Shown here piece by piece: positions 1 through 7,617 of a stretch of DNA of 18,434 nucleotides. Below the pieces are notes generated by a model, which saw only the letters and a program-made list of their open reading frames with translations, had not been told where the DNA came from and did not search any database. The stretch lies in assembly GCA_050486105.1 (NCBI GenBank), contig JBJHCR010000101.1, forward strand, positions 1-18,434. Direction: 5' to 3'. Numbering within the stretch: position 1 is the first letter of the stretch; each line of letters begins with the position of its first letter. The DNA is from JAEXNA01 sp050486105 (GTDB lineage Bacteria > Vulcanimicrobiota > Xenobia > Xenobiales > JADMJV01). A program made the translations under genes and the position numbers.

Positions 1-25
1 GCCTAGTGCAAGAGGAGAGGGAAAT

Positions 26-736
26 TCAGTTCAAAGCGGGTTCAACCAGACGGGGCCCAAACTCCCAGCTAATCTTTTCTTGCTCACGATAAAGATCGAT
101 GTTTTGAAAACTCAATTCAACCGGAACCGGCCTGGAAAGCTGATGCACAAGCTTGCGAACCCGCACACTGTCGGTGGTCTCCAGCAGGGTCAGAATTCGG
201 CCGTCTTGCATTTCTATTTGGGCATAATGCAAGGTCGAATTGGGCACCTCCCAATGGAATCGGAAGGTCCTCACCGTCAGTCCGACCACGGGTGCCAATT
301 CCACCCAAACCTCTTCACCCCCAACTTTGAAGTACAGCTGACTCCCCTGAAGCCCCATCTTGACGACCTGTTCGGTGTTGGGGTGCTTCACCCGTTCCAA
401 CAATCTCCCCATCCCTCGACCGCCGAAGGCTAGGGCCACCGAAGTGGCTTGAAGCGCACCGATCAGGTGACTCGATTTTCTGGTAAGAATGGCGCGCACC
501 GCCAAAGCCCCAGCGATGGCAAAAGTTCCCAAGCCGCCTATCTCTTCTGGCCCCAGCCTTCGGTCTCGCTTGATCTCGTAAAGAAACTCCAAAGCCGTCT
601 CGGAACTCTCCACGGACTGGAAGTTCAAGAGATAACTGTGCCCTTCACTGAGCCTCCTGGCAGTTCTGAAGATAAAACTCTCTAGAGAGTCCAACGGACG
701 ACTGCGTTCGTAAAGATCCAGAGCTCGATTGGTCAT
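26..736 (-). CDS. Hypothetical protein with central hydrophobic segments
   Basis: This 236-residue protein matches no family I recognise. Residues 1-65 are mixed charged and helical. Residues about 66-104 are hydrophobic and Gly/Ala-rich, interrupted by a charged patch (RKSS near 86-89), so they could form a short membrane hairpin or a buried helical pair. Residues 115-236 look beta-rich, with alternating hydrophobic and charged positions. No signal peptide or catalytic motif is visible. The ATG lies 7 bases after the TAG stop of the leftward gene at 744-1457 and has no clear Shine-Dalgarno sequence, so translation is probably coupled to that gene. The two genes are of almost equal length and likely form a bicistronic unit. 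The CDS is convincing because the frame is long and adjoins its neighbour tightly; the function is unknown. Confidence 0.72.
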   Translation of the reverse strand: MTNRALDLYERSRPLDSLESFIFRTARRLSEGHSYLLNFQSVESSETALEFLYEIKRDRRLGPEEIGGLGTFAIAGALAVRAILTRKSSHLIGALQATSVALAFGGRGMGRLLERVKHPNTEQVVKMGLQGSQLYFKVGGEEVWVELAPVVGLTVRTFRFHWEVPNSTLHYAQIEMQDGRILTLLETTDSVRVRKLVHQLSRPVPVELSFQNIDLYREQEKISWEFGPRLVEPALN

Positions 737-743
737 ATTAAGA

Positions 744-1457
744 CTATTCTATAGGAAGAGAGTAAAGACTCTTTTTTTCCTTAGAAGAGGCTGCCAACTC
801 CCACTTGGCCACTCCCAAAGGTGGGGTCAGAGCTCGCAGCACCACTCCGGGAGGGAGCTGATCCAGCTTGTGTCCGGCCGCCTGCCATCTGGAGAAAACT
901 TCAACGGAATCCCTAAAGGTCTTGGGGAGCGACGGACAGCGTTCAAGCTCCACCTTCCACTGCTGTTCGACAAATCCGGCCTGACCGTCTTCCATGAGTT
1001 TAGCCATCGCGCTCCCCTGTTTGACGAATGGCTTGAGGAGAAGCGTCAGGGATTCCTCACCTGGCTTGACCGAGAAGTCAAAGCTGGCCTCTCCCCATCG
1101 CTCGGGAAGATGGAACTGAAAAAACCAGCCCTGAGCACGCCCGTCTAAACTCAAATCACCTAGAGACTCGATCCTCGCTAAACGGGCCGTGGCATCGAAA
1201 TCCTCTATCAACTCAGCAGCGAGTTGGTAGGCATCGCGAGCGGCCACCCCACCCTCAGTGGGCTCCAACTCTTCCCGAAATTGGTATTCCTCGCGGAGCT
1301 TATCAATGTTCTTGGGAAATTGAAAAGTTTGTCCTGGCGAACTCGAGCCACCAAAGACACGTCGAAAAATATTGCGCAGCGCTGACCACATATTCGGTGC
1401 TGGGAGGTTCGCCGAAGCAACCATGGATCCTGGTCTGCGCAAGCTGATCTCCCCCAT
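744..1457 (-). CDS. Hypothetical protein, first gene of leftward pair
   Basis: This 237-residue protein is of unknown function. An amphipathic, basic stretch at residues 24-36 (WSALRNIFRRVFG) is followed by a charged helical region (about 45-100) and then beta-rich sequence with many aromatic residues (WFFQF near 111-115). The tail is Lys/Ser-rich. The start at 1457 is supported by AAGGGA at 1465-1470 (minus strand), 7 bases upstream. Met12 and Met23 are alternative starts with poorer ribosome binding sites, and Met23 would begin right at the amphipathic helix. It diverges from the gene at 1532 across only 74 bases, so the two promoters must be close or overlapping. It lies directly upstream of the gene at 26-736. 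I see no transmembrane helix and no known active site. Confidence 0.7.
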   Translation of the reverse strand: MGEISLRRPGSMVASANLPAPNMWSALRNIFRRVFGGSSSPGQTFQFPKNIDKLREEYQFREELEPTEGGVAARDAYQLAAELIEDFDATARLARIESLGDLSLDGRAQGWFFQFHLPERWGEASFDFSVKPGEESLTLLLKPFVKQGSAMAKLMEDGQAGFVEQQWKVELERCPSLPKTFRDSVEVFSRWQAAGHKLDQLPPGVVLRALTPPLGVAKWELAASSKEKKSLYSLPIE

Positions 1458-1531
1458 TCTTGATTCCCTTCAGCAGAAGGAAACTCAGTGGTTATTGAGC
1501 AGAATTCAACAAACACCATGGGGAGATCTTC

Positions 1532-2272
1532 GTGAAGACGCACACCGGCACCCACACCAAGGCCACCAGAGCCTCAGCGGAAAGCTTTGAGGATGCTGCG
1601 AGCGTTGCCTTCGACCGCTGTTTGCAACAGCACGGCCTCGACGCCGAACATATCCTCAAGACAGCTGCAGCCATCCTTGACGGATTGCAGAAGACACCCG
1701 ACACGGCGGTAGACCGATTTCTTGAAATCGCCAAGGCCTCAGCCCTAGCGAGCGCCCGCAACCACGGGAACATTATCGAGACCGGACGGATGCTGCTGGG
1801 TGGGATAGAAAGTCTTTCTCAGCGCTTCGGACTGTGCCAAGACCGCGCTCGAGACCAGGTGCTACTCGGGCTGGCCGAAGCCTCGTGCCAAGTAGGCCCG
1901 GTGGTCTATAGTCGGTTCCTCGATGTCGCTTGCGAATTCCGAGAAGATGCTGAAGTTTGGTTGCGAACAAACCGTCGTCAACTTGTCGACGTCTCATCTT
2001 TGCAGCTTCCGATCATTGTCCCTTACCTCGACGAAACTCGGATAGAGCCGAGTTCTCCGTCTGCGTATCAGGAAAATTCGCCTGCTTTCGACGACAGTTG
2101 TCCAACTTCGCTCTCCTCGAGCCATGGTGGCTGGTCCGTGGCCCTAGAGTTGAAAGCCGAACCCGAGACGGCTTCACCAATGACTTGGTCAAAACCGGTG
2201 AAGCAAAGGTCGATTTTTCGACGCTTCAGCGACGTACTAGGCCAACTCTTCAGCGGCTCCAGGAGAGACTAG
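1532..2272 (+). CDS. Hypothetical alpha-helical protein, first gene of oxidoreductase-FHA-kinase operon
   Basis: This 246-residue protein is not assignable to a family. The start is GTG, with GGGGAG at 1520-1525 six bases upstream; an in-frame TGA at 1496 rules out a longer N-terminus in this frame. Residues about 15-150 are almost entirely helical and Ala/Leu/Gly-rich, with helices of similar size (for example around 35-55, 60-80, 85-105 and 110-135), suggesting a small helical bundle or degenerate helical repeats. Residues 165-215 are Ser/Pro-rich and probably disordered. The end (224-246) is a basic amphipathic helix containing IFRRF that resembles the IFRRV stretch in the divergent neighbour. 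It ends 35 bases before the FAD enzyme and likely shares its transcript. An alternative reading frame from ATG 1423 overlaps the start region. Confidence 0.68.
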   Translation: MKTHTGTHTKATRASAESFEDAASVAFDRCLQQHGLDAEHILKTAAAILDGLQKTPDTAVDRFLEIAKASALASARNHGNIIETGRMLLGGIESLSQRFGLCQDRARDQVLLGLAEASCQVGPVVYSRFLDVACEFREDAEVWLRTNRRQLVDVSSLQLPIIVPYLDETRIEPSSPSAYQENSPAFDDSCPTSLSSSHGGWSVALELKAEPETASPMTWSKPVKQRSIFRRFSDVLGQLFSGSRRD

Positions 2273-2307
2273 CAGGCCGAGCACCTTGGACAGAGAACTG
2301 CCCTCTG

Positions 2308-3660
2308 GTGCGAAGGATTCTAGTGATCGGAGCCGGGGCAGCCGGTATGGCAGCGGCAACCCGGGCACGCAGGACCAGCCCCAAATCAGCGATCACCATT
2401 TTGGAATCGAGTTCGGAATATGCCAGAGGAACCTGCTCCCTGCCCTATCTCTTGAGTCGAGAATTGTCCCCCCCGTCGATGCTGGTGGGAATTTCAAGAG
2501 AAGAACTCAGTTCGCGCCAAATCCACCTTCATCTCAATACTTCGGCCCAAGCTATCGACCCTCGCGGTAAAGTGGTCCACACCGAGGCCGGGCAGCATGC
2601 CTACGATAAGCTCATCGTCACCGTGGGGAGTCGACCGAGGAGCCTCCCCACGGTCGGTCTGCAACCGCATCCTCGAATTTGGAGTCTCAGAACCCTGGCC
2701 GACGTGGCCCACATTGAAGCCACCATGGCGGCTGTGAAAGCCAAGAAGGTGGCTGTGGTCGGCGGAGGCTACGTGGGCCTAGAGTTTGCTGAAGCTCTCC
2801 AGCGGCGCAACCTTAGCGTCACTCTGTTTCACGCTGGCTCGACTCTGGCCAAGTTGCACTCCAGCTGCTCCCGGCGCCTGATCTCTTATATCTCGGAACG
2901 GGGAATCACTGTCCGCCTGCAAACTCGGGTCGAGCTCTTGGAGCCGGCCAGTCGAACTCACACCTTGACCTGGAAAACGCCCGACGGCTCCCAACAGCAC
3001 GAAGGATTCGATGCGATAGCCTTGGCTCTCGGAATCGAGCCGAACGTGGACCTTATGGTTTCAGCCGGGGCGCGCTCGGGAGACTATGGGGGGATTCCCG
3101 TATCTCTGAGGGGCGAAACCAGCTTGCCGGACGTTTACGCTGCCGGGGACGGGGTCGAGTTGCCTTCTCCCTTGGGGGGAAATCGACGCTGGGTGCCCCT
3201 GGCTACCGCTGCGGCACGCCTGGGACGAGTGTGTGGCGAAAACGCCGCCGGAGGGTCCAGCCGTCTCGGTTCCGTGCACGGAACCCTAGCTCTGAGAATC
3301 TTTGATCTCCAACTCGGTATGGTGGGCGTACCCCAAGATTGGAGAGAGAGCCAGGCCTTGGGGTTTCAGTGGGGAAAAGACCAGCATGAGTTTTCGAACC
3401 GCAGATCTGGAGAAGGAGTCCTCTTCTATGAAGAGCGAAGCGGGCGCATTACCGGAGGGCACTTCTTGGCCCCCCAAGCCAGCAGTTTGAGCGACATAGT
3501 GAGTATCGGAATCGCACAGAATATGACCATCGACGATTTCCTCGAACAAGACTTTAGCTACAATCCTCCCTTGGCTCCACTCTGGCACCCGTTGTATTTG
3601 GCAGCCAGGCAACGTCAAAAACTGGCTTTGGGAGAACACCTCGGAGACTTTGCCAAGTGA
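2308..3660 (+). CDS. FAD-dependent pyridine nucleotide-disulfide oxidoreductase, CoA-disulfide reductase-like
   Basis: With GTG 2308 as start the protein has 450 residues, close to the usual length of CoA-disulfide reductases and related NADH oxidases (about 440-460). The frame stays open upstream, but that part lies inside the preceding gene and does not look like protein. An N-terminal FAD motif GAGAAG (8-13) is followed by GTCSLPY with Cys43, where CoA-disulfide reductases carry their single redox cysteine. An NAD(P)H Rossmann motif GGGYVGLE lies at 152-159, and the second FAD motif AGDG at 289-292 precedes a PLATAAARLGR stretch typical of the family. The C-terminal dimerisation domain has YNPP at 418-421, matching the conserved Tyr-x-Pro-Pro of the group. 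Expected role: cytosolic NAD(P)H-dependent reduction of a small disulfide, persulfide or oxygen; the substrate is not determinable. The FHA gene overlaps its stop. Confidence 0.88.
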   Translation: MRRILVIGAGAAGMAAATRARRTSPKSAITILESSSEYARGTCSLPYLLSRELSPPSMLVGISREELSSRQIHLHLNTSAQAIDPRGKVVHTEAGQHAYDKLIVTVGSRPRSLPTVGLQPHPRIWSLRTLADVAHIEATMAAVKAKKVAVVGGGYVGLEFAEALQRRNLSVTLFHAGSTLAKLHSSCSRRLISYISERGITVRLQTRVELLEPASRTHTLTWKTPDGSQQHEGFDAIALALGIEPNVDLMVSAGARSGDYGGIPVSLRGETSLPDVYAAGDGVELPSPLGGNRRWVPLATAAARLGRVCGENAAGGSSRLGSVHGTLALRIFDLQLGMVGVPQDWRESQALGFQWGKDQHEFSNRRSGEGVLFYEERSGRITGGHFLAPQASSLSDIVSIGIAQNMTIDDFLEQDFSYNPPLAPLWHPLYLAARQRQKLALGEHLGDFAK

Positions 3661-5051
3661 GCGACTCTGCATCCTTGGAGACAGGCTTGAGGCTCAGAGT
3701 CTTGGAGGGCAAGAGCGATCGAGAAACCGACCGCTTGGTGCGGTCCACCATCGCCTTGGGGAGAGCCGTCCCAGACATCAACAGCAACCCAGGCCACCTG
3801 ACCTTCCTGGAGCCCACGGTCTCTCGCCTCCACGCTATCCTCCATTGGAACACGGACTACGAGTGCTTCGAGCTCCATCACCGATCCCAAACGAATCCTA
3901 GCTTGGTCAACGGGGTATCAGTCTACGACCCCATGAGGGTGTCGGTAGGCGACCGAATCGAATTGGGGCGGCTCGTCCTGCTGCTCGAACTCGATCCTAG
4001 TGCCCCCGTTGCCCCAAAGATCCCCATGAGCAAAGAGGCCGCTACCGTCCAAGTGCTTCGTCTCCTCAACGGCGCTCGACACCCTGTTCCAGTCCACGGC
4101 GACGACCTGCTCATCCGTTTCGGGGATCGAGAATCCCTGACACCGAGCGGCAACTCCATAGCACTCCATGCCCAGCAGAGCTCGACAGTCTTGGCAAAAT
4201 TCCCGGTAGATGGAAAAACCTGGAATGTAAGCCAACCAGAAGGACCGCCTTGCACCTTCATCCTAGCTCAGAAATCTAAAGTGACCCTTAAGATTCCCAT
4301 GGCCTCGGGAAAACACGAAAATTTGCAGCTTTCTGAGGCCGTCCTCCACCAGGATTTTGCCCTCTGGCTCGACCAGACTAAAGCCCCGGTGGAAATTACT
4401 CTCAAAGAACTCGCAGATTTTCCCCGCCTGGTCTTCCAAAACGGTCCTTGGATCGGGACCGAACTGCTGCTTCCAAGCAAGGGTCACTTTGGACTGAATC
4501 TAGGGATGGCAACCTGGCTCTTTGAGAGACCCTTCCCCACAGAAAACCTCCCCCAAGTGAGCATCACTTTTCATGACGGAGAATGCAGCCTTCGGCTTCA
4601 TTTGAGTTCTGACGATAGACCGGTTATGGTGGATGGTCGACAATTGGCCGAGGGCGAGAAGGCCAAAGTTCCCAAGGAAAGCGTCATGACCCTGGGCGAC
4701 CTTCAACTTCTCTGGCGCGATCCCGGCCTGAAAAACCAGGTTCATGGCTTTCAAGTTGAAACAACAGAAGGCAACTTTCCCCTCAACAAGAGCACTTTGA
4801 CATTGGGAACGGCTCCCCATTGCGAGATCCGCCTCGCCTCGGAGGGTGTACCGCCGGTGTTAGGCTCATTGACTCTCGGCCCTGATGGGGTGACGTATCA
4901 GCACAAGGATTTTTCCAATCCCGCCTATTTGGGAGACCTCGAGCTCAGCGCAGGCTTGAGCGCTCCCTTAACAGAAGGAGACACCATAACTTTTGCCAAC
5001 GCCTTGAATGTGACTCTTAAATCTTTACCTAGCGAGCCCTCGCTTGCTTGA
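3657..5051 (+). CDS. FHA domain protein with tandem FHA-like modules
   Basis: This 464-residue protein has a clear forkhead-associated (phosphothreonine-binding) domain at about residues 9-112: Gly35-Arg36, SRLHA at 56-60, Asn80 and VNG at 84-86 are all present. The rest looks like three further beta-rich modules of about 90-115 residues (roughly 129-213, 236-335 and 342-457). They have FHA-like features such as VDG near 325, LTLG near 381 and GD-x-I/L patterns near the ends, but lack the SRxH core, so they are probably degenerate. There is no signal peptide or membrane segment, so it is cytosolic. The start is GTG, sharing GTGA with the stop of the oxidoreductase gene. The gene ends 8 bases inside the kinase gene. 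It most likely docks to the phosphorylated kinase or its targets. The first FHA domain is certain; the others are my structural reading. Confidence 0.88.
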   Translation: MSDSASLETGLRLRVLEGKSDRETDRLVRSTIALGRAVPDINSNPGHLTFLEPTVSRLHAILHWNTDYECFELHHRSQTNPSLVNGVSVYDPMRVSVGDRIELGRLVLLLELDPSAPVAPKIPMSKEAATVQVLRLLNGARHPVPVHGDDLLIRFGDRESLTPSGNSIALHAQQSSTVLAKFPVDGKTWNVSQPEGPPCTFILAQKSKVTLKIPMASGKHENLQLSEAVLHQDFALWLDQTKAPVEITLKELADFPRLVFQNGPWIGTELLLPSKGHFGLNLGMATWLFERPFPTENLPQVSITFHDGECSLRLHLSSDDRPVMVDGRQLAEGEKAKVPKESVMTLGDLQLLWRDPGLKNQVHGFQVETTEGNFPLNKSTLTLGTAPHCEIRLASEGVPPVLGSLTLGPDGVTYQHKDFSNPAYLGDLELSAGLSAPLTEGDTITFANALNVTLKSLPSEPSLA

Positions 5052-6006
5052 AGGCGACCCTACAATCCTATACAAGATTGTCATCGCCACCGGCGTGATC
5101 ATCATCTACATTCGCTTCTTTGCTCGAAAAATGCCCAAGGCTTCCGTGGGAACCACTCCGGCCCCTCTCCCCTCGAACCGCATGCTCGGAGACTACAGAG
5201 TGCTGGAAACCATAGGCATTGGGGGAAACGCCACCGTCTACCGGGCGAAATCTCCCAGTGGAGAAACGGTAGCGATCAAAGTCCCTCATCTAGAGACTTT
5301 ACGGGTTCCCAACTTCAAGAAAGTTTTTGAGGCTGAAGCGGAAGTCGGAGTGGACTTGGTTCACCCTTCCATTGTGAAAGTGCATGGGACTGGGACCCTG
5401 GAACAAAAAGGTCGCAAAGGCATCCCCTTTTTCGTCATGGAGGTCCTCGAGGGGGAGGACCTCAGCCAGAGATTGGAACGCGAGGGATGTCTCCCCCCGA
5501 ATGAAGCGGCTCAGATCGCTCGAGTGGTGGCCGATGCTCTAAGCTGGGCCCATCATCGGGGAATCATTCACCGCGATATATCCCCGAAGAACATCTTCAT
5601 CACCACTGGCCGCCAGGTGAAGGTTATGGATTTCGGCATCGCCACCGTGTTCAAGAGGGGAGACAAGACTGCCGGGGGAGGATCGAATATCAACTTTGGA
5701 ACTCCACAGTATCTGGCCCCCGAGCGAACTTCGCGAACCGACAACGATCCTCGTTCCGACCTGTACTCTCTGGGTTGCGTCCTCTATGAAATGCTCACCG
5801 GCAAGCCCCCATTTCATGCAGAAAGTCCTCGAGCCGTCCTCATGCTGCACCGGAAAGCTCCTGTGGTTCCGCCCTCGAGCAAGCTCCCTGTACCCCCAGA
5901 CCTTGAAAAAATTGTGCTCAAACTCCTCGAAAAGAATCCAGAAAACCGTTATCAAAACGCCGGCTTGGTGGCTGCTGCTCTAGCTGACCTCCAACCGACA
6001 GTGTAG
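5044..6006 (+). CDS. Membrane-anchored Ser/Thr protein kinase
   Basis: This 320-residue Hanks-type kinase starts at TTG inside the end of the FHA gene. A hydrophobic N-terminal segment (about 9-26) followed by Arg and Lys residues is a likely membrane anchor with the kinase domain in the cytoplasm. The domain spans about 51-317: glycine loop GIGGNATVY (58-66), ATP-anchoring Lys79 in VAIK, a Glu in the following helix, HRD at 166-168, Asn173, DFG at 186-188, APE at 215-217 and a C-lobe ending LLEKNPENRY. The catalytic loop reads HRDISPKN, so Ser replaces the usual Lys two residues after Asp; this variant occurs in some bacterial kinases. There is no C-terminal sensor such as PASTA. Gene overlap with the FHA gene points to a kinase and phospho-reader pair. 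No strong ribosome binding site is seen, so translation is probably coupled. Confidence 0.93.
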   Translation: MLEGDPTILYKIVIATGVIIIYIRFFARKMPKASVGTTPAPLPSNRMLGDYRVLETIGIGGNATVYRAKSPSGETVAIKVPHLETLRVPNFKKVFEAEAEVGVDLVHPSIVKVHGTGTLEQKGRKGIPFFVMEVLEGEDLSQRLEREGCLPPNEAAQIARVVADALSWAHHRGIIHRDISPKNIFITTGRQVKVMDFGIATVFKRGDKTAGGGSNINFGTPQYLAPERTSRTDNDPRSDLYSLGCVLYEMLTGKPPFHAESPRAVLMLHRKAPVVPPSSKLPVPPDLEKIVLKLLEKNPENRYQNAGLVAAALADLQPTV

Positions 6007-6016
6007 GGGAATCTCC

Positions 6017-6376
6017 ATGAAAAACATCCTAGGCCAAGATCTCCAAGCCTGTTCCACAGACCCGCTCACCGGGTTCTATCGGGATGGCTGCTGCAAAACC
6101 GGACCTGGAGACTTTGGAGTTCATGTCGTATGCGCCATCATGACCGATGAGTTTCTGGACTTTTCAAGAGACCGGGGCAACGATCTCTCCACCCCTCGGC
6201 CGGAGTATCGTTTCCCCGGTCTTAAAGCCGGTGATCGATGGTGTCTATGCGCCCCGCGATGGCACGAAGCCTGGTTGGCAGGCCACGCCCCGAAGGTGGT
6301 AGCCCAATCGACTCATATGGCCGCTCTAGAGCACTGTAAGGAGAAAGCACTCCTGGAACACGCCGTCGATCTCTGA
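6017..6376 (+). CDS. DUF2237 family protein
   Basis: This 119-residue protein matches the conserved DUF2237 pattern nearly end to end: an N-terminal NILG, CSTDPLTGFYRDGCC at 12-26, HVVCAIMT (36-43), RGNDLSTPRPE (53-63), FPGLKAGDRWCLC (66-78) and a C-terminal HAVDL. Conserved cysteines are at 12, 25, 26, 39, 76 and 78, suggesting metal or redox chemistry, but the family's biochemical role is not established. Length is typical. The start ATG has AGGGGA at 6005-6010, which overlaps the kinase stop codon, so the gene belongs to the same operon as the oxidoreductase, FHA and kinase genes. It converges with the lipoprotein gene, with only 13 bases between the two stop codons. Whether it works with the kinase is unknown. 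Confidence 0.9.
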   Translation: MKNILGQDLQACSTDPLTGFYRDGCCKTGPGDFGVHVVCAIMTDEFLDFSRDRGNDLSTPRPEYRFPGLKAGDRWCLCAPRWHEAWLAGHAPKVVAQSTHMAALEHCKEKALLEHAVDL

Positions 6377-6389
6377 GACTCAACGAGCC

Positions 6390-7070
6390 TCATTCTGCTT
6401 CGGTTTGCCCAGCCTCTTCGGTCTGATCTCCCTCGACGGTTTCTCCCTCACCATGCTCGGGCTGGCCATGAGCCGAATCCTCAGTATCCGCACTGTCGGT
6501 TTTCGAAGTGGGTTCTTCTAGACCGAATTCCTCACGAAGCTTGGCCTTTTCAGCCTTGACTTCGTCCTCATATTTCTGGCCCTTCTCTGCCAACTCCTGA
6601 AGTTCACCTTGGGACTCCATCAGCTTTTCTTCGATCCCCTTCATCTCGGCCAGGGCCTCTTCAGGGGCTGTTTCTAGTTTCTTAGCGCTCTCTGACATGT
6701 CTTGCGCTAGGTCCAACATCACGGGCATCTTCTCTAACACCTCGAGAGCGACATCGTATTGAGCCACGAAGGCCTGATGAAGTTCCTGGGCCTTCTGAGG
6801 TACCGACAGGGCCTCCACTTTGGCCTTCTCTTCTTTCATTTGAGCCTCGAAGCGTTCAATGTGACTCTTGGCTTCCTCGGCATCGAAGCTTCCGTCGGCT
6901 CCGGGCTGAATCTCGGCCATAGACTGCTGCATAGCCTCAGTGTTTTGCTTCATGCGCTCTTCAGCTTGGTGTAATTCGCTGAGATAGCTCTCAACCTGCA
7001 CTTTTTCCTGAGCACATCCCGCCAATCCGAACAGAATAAAAACAGAAAGTACCGCAAAAAATCTTCTCAT
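6390..7070 (-). CDS. Putative coiled-coil lipoprotein with acidic C-terminus
   Basis: The 226-residue protein begins with a lipoprotein signal: MRR, a hydrophobic core, and the lipobox LAGC with Cys19 as the lipidated residue. After cleavage it should be tethered to the inner or outer membrane facing the periplasm. Residues 25-180 are rich in Glu, Lys, Ala and Gln and read as long helices or coiled coil. Residues 181-226 are a low-complexity, very acidic, Ser/Thr/Gly tail that is probably disordered. No catalytic motif is seen. The start ATG at 7070 has AGGAGG (complement of 7082-7087) upstream with an 11-base spacer, slightly long. It stands divergent from the small secreted protein at 7191. 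The signal is clear; the function, perhaps a periplasmic scaffold, is a guess. Confidence 0.83.
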   Translation of the reverse strand: MRRFFAVLSVFILFGLAGCAQEKVQVESYLSELHQAEERMKQNTEAMQQSMAEIQPGADGSFDAEEAKSHIERFEAQMKEEKAKVEALSVPQKAQELHQAFVAQYDVALEVLEKMPVMLDLAQDMSESAKKLETAPEEALAEMKGIEEKLMESQGELQELAEKGQKYEDEVKAEKAKLREEFGLEEPTSKTDSADTEDSAHGQPEHGEGETVEGDQTEEAGQTEAE

Positions 7071-7190
7071 CGATGGTTCATCCTCCTAGTTCAATACCTC
7101 GCTGTTAATGGCCAAGTCAGGCTTTCCTTCCAAAACAGAAGGATCGTAGGGAAGATGCATCCAAATCACTCAGGCTAAAGGAGTTACACT

Positions 7191-7601
7191 ATGAAGCTAT
7201 TCGCAAACTTGAGCCTCGCTCTAACTATCGGGCTAACCTCAGCAGCCCTCGCTCTCCCTGCCAATATGGGGACCGAGTGCGTTAACATCGGTCAGAGTCT
7301 CGATGCCGCTCATTCTCTGAACTCCCCGTCGATCGACCCCTATTCGCACCTTTTGCCTCAAACTCTCGATAGCAACGCCATCGAAATGAGTTCTTACGCC
7401 CTTCCGCTCAAGCCGCTTCAGGCTAATGATTTGACCAGATTGCAGTTTGAGACAAGAGACAACTTAGGAATTGGGGCAGGTTACTCCTCGCCGTATCTGT
7501 GGGAAGCCGGTCGAGGGCCCGGATATCGCAGTCCAAACGGCTTCTGGGGCCCCGGAATGGCACCAGCCCCACGACCGATGCCGTACCCAGTCCGACGCTA
7601 A
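7191..7601 (+). CDS. Small secreted protein, Gly/Pro/aromatic C-terminus
   Basis: The 136-residue product has a classical Sec signal peptide: Lys2, a hydrophobic core at 3-18 and a likely cleavage site ALA/LP after residue 21. The mature part is about 115 residues with a single Cys (30). Residues 105-136 are rich in Gly, Pro, Tyr, Trp and Arg, which looks unstructured or adhesive rather than enzymatic. The start ATG has AAGGAG at 7178-7183, seven bases upstream, a strong site. No family is recognised. It diverges from the lipoprotein gene across 120 bases and precedes the glycan operon, separated from it by a stem-loop and 114 bases, so it is probably a separate transcript. Export is well supported; the role is unknown. 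Confidence 0.75.
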   Translation: MKLFANLSLALTIGLTSAALALPANMGTECVNIGQSLDAAHSLNSPSIDPYSHLLPQTLDSNAIEMSSYALPLKPLQANDLTRLQFETRDNLGIGAGYSSPYLWEAGRGPGYRSPNGFWGPGMAPAPRPMPYPVRR

Positions 7602-7617
7602 AGAGTCAGAGTGCAGT

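Noticed and set aside
1957..2307. 117-codon upstream extension of the oxidoreductase frame
   Set aside because: It lies almost wholly inside the 1532-2272 gene in another frame, does not look like protein, and the FAD-binding motif should sit within about ten residues of the N-terminus, as it does from GTG 2308.
7126..7142. CCTTC/GAAGG inverted repeat in the lipoprotein/secreted-protein intergenic region
   Set aside because: A five-base arm with a seven-base spacer is expected by chance; no matching promoter boxes were found around it.
7071..7190. Sigma-70-like promoter boxes in the divergent region
   Set aside because: The best matches had only three or four of six consensus bases per box, too weak to report.
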